Shown: positions 61,133-64,000 of the stretch, one piece after another
Position numbering within the stretch: the stretch's first letter is position 1
Layout of the letters: every line of letters starts with the position of its first letter
Made by a program: the position numbers and the translations under genes
The notes under the pieces: generated by a model
What the model was told of the DNA's origin: nothing
Seen by the model: the letters and a program-made list of their open reading frames with translations, nothing else
Databases searched by the model: none
Source of the DNA: an uncultured Alphaproteobacteria bacterium
Lineage (GTDB): Bacteria > Pseudomonadota > Alphaproteobacteria > MPNO01 > UBA2964
Direction of reading: 5' to 3'
Assembly: GCA_951812775.1 (NCBI GenBank)
Contig: OX638326.1
Location: forward strand, 942,335 to 1,006,334
DNA: 64,000 nt

Positions 61133-62170
61133 TTAGCTTCCGCTACCAAAGATGATTTTACGTGCCCGTTGCACAACAGCGGGGGACGTATCTTTGATCG
61201 CCTTCGCAACAACGGCCTGAACTTCTTCACCCGTGCTCGCGATGAGACGCAATTTTCTTTTCTTTAGTTCTGCAACGAACTTGGGAGAAGCATTCATGCC
61301 GTCATAAGCGCGACGCAACGGTGTGATCAGCCACTTGGGTGCACCCGGAGGCAGTATCAGACCACGGCCAAGAGGACCAGCTGAAGCAAGGAAAGAGGCA
61401 AGAGGCTTGTCCTCCGGCTTCACAAGATCAGTCAGCATCGGTGTGTCCTTAAGGTCCGGATCAGGTTTGAAACCATTTTGCAGAATTGCTTTGGCAAAAG
61501 GCTTTTTACCCTCAAACCAGTGTGGAACCTTTGAACTCCAAGCCAGCCAATTTGGCGCAGTCATATGCACTTCGCCTTGTTCAATTGCGAACATTGAGCG
61601 CGAAGACCCCTTATACCCGGTGACAGTCTTGACGTTCAGATTGAGCAGGCCAGCTGCAAGTTTGATGAACAGATAGGTGCTCGAATATTTACCGCTTGAA
61701 GAGCTGATCGCCTGCTTCTTTCTCATATCGAGGATGTGATTTATCCCGGCATCTGTCCGAATTACAAGCACACTATTGGTCTGATTCGATGAGCCAAGCC
61801 AATGAAAATCATTGGCGTTATAGCGCATCTTTTTAGGGCGCAGCACCTGATTGACAACTGTGTTGTCCAACGGCACCAGCATATTGTAGCCACCCTTAGG
61901 CGCGACATTCGCAAACCAGTTCATAGCCTTGGCACCACCGGCACCGGGCATGTACTGCATAATCATGTTGGGCTTGCTTGATATCTGTTTGCCCAGGTGA
62001 TTAGTGAATGAAGACCCATATTTGTCATATGTGCCGCCAGGACCATAAGGGATCGTAACCGTAATGGTTTTCTCCTTGTAATGATCCCCCAGCTTGTCAG
62101 CCAGAGTCGGCGTTGCCACCATGCTGGCCACGACGGCGACAGGTAATGCATATTTCAATCTATTTAACAT
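61133..62170 (-). CDS. TctC-like (Bug family) substrate-binding protein
   Basis: This ~345-residue exported binding protein has a signal peptide cut near residue 24 (TPTLADK) and the tripartite tricarboxylate transporter motifs KTITVTIPYGPGGTYDKYG, MQYMPGAGGAKAMNWF and the C-terminal GLILPPGAPKWLITPLRRAYD. Start at 62170 follows GGGAGG by four bases. The length is normal for the family, in contrast to the extended copy at 16995-18281. It probably binds a carboxylate or aromatic acid; TctA and TctB genes are not in the window. Confidence 0.88.
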   Translation of the reverse strand: MLNRLKYALPVAVVASMVATPTLADKLGDHYKEKTITVTIPYGPGGTYDKYGSSFTNHLGKQISSKPNMIMQYMPGAGGAKAMNWFANVAPKGGYNMLVPLDNTVVNQVLRPKKMRYNANDFHWLGSSNQTNSVLVIRTDAGINHILDMRKKQAISSSSGKYSSTYLFIKLAAGLLNLNVKTVTGYKGSSRSMFAIEQGEVHMTAPNWLAWSSKVPHWFEGKKPFAKAILQNGFKPDPDLKDTPMLTDLVKPEDKPLASFLASAGPLGRGLILPPGAPKWLITPLRRAYDGMNASPKFVAELKKRKLRLIASTGEEVQAVVAKAIKDTSPAVVQRARKIIFGSGS

Positions 62171-62308
62171 GTAACCTCCCGAAATAAATTGCTTCACGCC
62201 GTCGACACGGCGTATTGACGAAGCGGATCGATCAAGAACCGATTCCTTAACACCTTAAGACGCATTCAGTTGAGTCAGCAAGTCCAGAAAGGGAATATCC
62301 TGAATAAC

Positions 62309-63331
62309 TCAGGCGGTGTTTTTCAACGCATTTTCTGCCAAGAAAAGATTGTTCACAAAGATTTGCGCGCAGTTTCCCCATGAATATTGCATCGCATGCG
62401 CTCTAGCATCTTCCTTTGACAGGGAGAGCGCACGCTGCGCGGCGGTGGCCAGATATTCGTCCAAGATACCTGCCTTAGGATCCGTCACGACGTCACGCGG
62501 GCCGGCTACAGGGTAAGCGGCCACAGGGACCCCGCACACCAAAGCTTCGAGTAGCACCAGACCGAAAGTATCTGTCAAACTCGGAAAAACAAATACGTCT
62601 GCAGCGGAAAAATATTCCGCAAGCTGCTCGCCGTGTTTTTCGCCTGCAAAATAAACGTTCGGAAAAGAGGATTTTAGGTGAGAGAGCCTTGGTCCACCCC
62701 CTACGACAACCTTGCTGCCGGGAAGATCAAGATTGAGAAAGGCGTCAATATTCTTTTCAAACGCAACACGGCCCACATACATAAATATCGGTCCCGGAAC
62801 ATCTTTAAGGACGTCACTTTTCCTCGGTTTGAACAATTCGAGATCAACAGCACGGGTCCAAAGAGTGGTGTTCGTAATGCCATAACTGGCCAATTCTTTG
62901 ACCAGCGATGTGGTCGCTACCATCACGTTTGTTGCCGGACCATGAAACCAGCGTATCGCCGCCCACGACCATCGGACTGGCAGCCGAAACCGTGCATACA
63001 CATAGTCAGGAAATCTCGTGTGAAACGCCGTTGTAAATGGAAAGCCGTTTCGAAGACACCATCGTCGCGCCGCCAGCCCGAGCGGTCCTTCTGTTAATAT
63101 ATGCAATGCATCAGGGCGCGCCGCCTTGATCAATCTTCTCAGTTTCCGTCCAGCATTAATCGAAAGACGAATTTCAGGATATGTTGGGCAAGGAACCGTC
63201 GAGAAATTCTCAGGTGTTATGAAGATTACCTCATGCCCGGCCTTTAGCAGTTCCTCTCCGACGGTGTGCATTGTACGAAAAACACCGTTCACTTGGGGGA
63301 ACCAAGCGTCGGTCACAATAAGGATTTTCAT
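62309..63331 (-). CDS. glycosyltransferase family 4 (Agt-like)
   Basis: The 340-residue GT4 enzyme has the N-terminal Rossmann domain (ILIVTDAWFPQVNGVFRTMHTVGEEL), the central AVDLELFKP and the acceptor-site motif FPSLTDTFGLVLLEALVCGVPVAAYPVAGPRDV near the C terminus. It transfers a sugar from a nucleotide donor, using retention, in the cytoplasm. It lies 11 bases behind a PlcP/LpxH-like phosphoesterase gene. In alphaproteobacteria the PlcP and Agt pair makes glycolipids from diacylglycerol during phosphate starvation; the same role is inferred here. Confidence 0.85.
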   Translation of the reverse strand: MKILIVTDAWFPQVNGVFRTMHTVGEELLKAGHEVIFITPENFSTVPCPTYPEIRLSINAGRKLRRLIKAARPDALHILTEGPLGLAARRWCLRNGFPFTTAFHTRFPDYVYARFRLPVRWSWAAIRWFHGPATNVMVATTSLVKELASYGITNTTLWTRAVDLELFKPRKSDVLKDVPGPIFMYVGRVAFEKNIDAFLNLDLPGSKVVVGGGPRLSHLKSSFPNVYFAGEKHGEQLAEYFSAADVFVFPSLTDTFGLVLLEALVCGVPVAAYPVAGPRDVVTDPKAGILDEYLATAAQRALSLSKEDARAHAMQYSWGNCAQIFVNNLFLAENALKNTA

Positions 63332-63342
63332 AAAATCACTCT

Positions 63343-64000
63343 CTACTCAGCCAACGCTTCTTGTTGTTGGACTGTTTGGCCAGCGTGATCTATTTCGGCA
63401 AATCTTATGATCTCAAGTCGGCCGTCCATATGTTCGACGAGTGCCGTACAGATATCTACCCAATCACCGTCATTGCAATAGAGTACATCGCCGATCTGCC
63501 GCATCTCTGCATGATGAATGTGTCCACAGACAACGCCATCAATTCCACGCCGATCAGCTTCCGCGGCAATCGCCGCCTCAAACTTACTTACAAACTCAAC
63601 TGCATTTTTAACCTTGTGCTTGAGGTACGCCGAAAGTGACCAATACGGTAACCCGAAATGCCGGCGGATAAAGTTGAACTAGTTGTTGAGCGCCAAGGCA
63701 AAGCTATAGGCGTGATCACCCAATAGGGCCAGCCACTTCGCGTAAGCCATGACGCCGTCATACTCGTCACCGTGAATAATCAACAAAGACCGACCACCGG
63801 CTGTTTGGTGAATAACCTCGCGTTTGACCGCAACGCCACCCAAATGCATATCGACATATTCGCGTAAGGCCTCGTCATGATTTCCGGGCACGTAGACAAC
63901 CTCTGTGCCTTTGCGAGCTTTCCGCAGAATTTCTTGAATGACGTCATTTTGTGATTGGTTCCAATACCAGGAACACTTGAGGCGCCAGCCATCTACGATG
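63343..64000 (-). pseudogene. PlcP/LpxH-like metallophosphoesterase, amber codon, partial at window edge
   Basis: Reading leftwards from the window edge, the frame gives GWRLKCSWYWNQSQNDVIQ, VVYVPGNHDEALREY, LLIIHGDEYDGVMAYAKW and then TAG at 63681-63679. It continues in frame as FNFIRRHFGLPYWSLSAYLKHKVKNAV, GVVCGHIHHAEMRQIGDV and YCNDGDWVEICTALVEHMDG to 63343. The GNHDE, HGD and GHIHH motifs are the two-metal site of calcineurin-like phosphoesterases such as LpxH and PlcP. Comparison with relatives suggests a Trp codon (TGG) became TAG, which removes the last His residues. The 5' end lies outside the window. Confidence 0.85.

Noticed and set aside
1..64000. All frameshifts caused by homopolymer sequencing errors
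   Set aside because: Breakpoints at 14385, 25020, 30025 and 51247 are not in long homopolymers, and several lesions are not indels at all. Individual errors still cannot be excluded.

Overview
The window looks like a chromosomal stretch of a free-living or host-associated marine alphaproteobacterium, probably Rhodospirillales-like. This placement is an inference from gene families and moderate GC; there is no rRNA or other marker gene. Most of it is a dense catabolic region for small organic molecules, with many enzymes of the xanthine dehydrogenase, UbiD, CoA-transferase, class II aldolase, cupin, VOC, ring-hydroxylating oxygenase and nitrile hydratase families, plus several orphan periplasmic-type binding proteins.

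Layout. 1-1183: an IS5-family element inserted in an aldo/keto reductase gene. 1.9-4.4 kb: amidase-type hydrolase, polysaccharide deacetylase-type hydrolase, NIPSNAP protein, carboxymuconolactone decarboxylase-like protein. 4.4-11 kb: a large molybdenum hydroxylase subunit, a Co-type nitrile hydratase/thiocyanate hydrolase encoded as three separate subunits, an arylformamidase-like hydrolase, a binding protein without signal peptide, and the CbtAB cobalt transporter, which could supply the metal. 11-20.4 kb: aldehyde dehydrogenase, 4,5-dihydroxyphthalate decarboxylase-like protein, binding proteins, aldolase, GST, ornithine cyclodeaminase-like and metallo-beta-lactamase-fold enzymes. 20.4-24.3 kb: small membrane and unknown proteins, a membrane-anchored serine protease and a TPR protein. 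24.4-29 kb: a broken sodium:solute symporter and a DMSO-reductase-type molybdoenzyme. 29-30.7 kb: tandem paralogous lipoproteins. 30.7-49.9 kb: a second catabolic block with two more molybdenum hydroxylase large subunits, a UbiD decarboxylase, a two-subunit CoA-transferase, an extradiol-dioxygenase-like protein, and an aconitase-family heterodimer next to a PEP-mutase/isocitrate-lyase-family gene. The last group resembles dimethylmaleate hydratase plus dimethylmalate lyase. 50.1-53.2 kb: a decayed island with a Sel1-repeat gene, resolvase and integrase remnants, followed by a DNA/RNA nuclease. 54-61 kb: an unrecognised 457-residue protein, then a dehydrogenase, cupin, EutA-like, ceramidase-like and Rieske oxygenase group. 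61.1-64 kb: a TctC-type binding protein and a pair resembling Agt glycosyltransferase and PlcP phosphoesterase, known for phosphate-starvation lipid remodelling.

A striking overall property is the number of damaged genes: an IS insertion, five frameshifted genes outside the integrase remnant, two in-frame amber codons, one internal deletion of an expected core, a 17-bp tandem duplication and two genes cut at one recombination junction. The lesions are of mixed type, which fits ongoing gene decay better than one kind of sequencing error, but the single-base ones need read-level confirmation. Three molybdenum hydroxylase large subunits lack their small partner genes here, and five binding proteins lack permease genes here.
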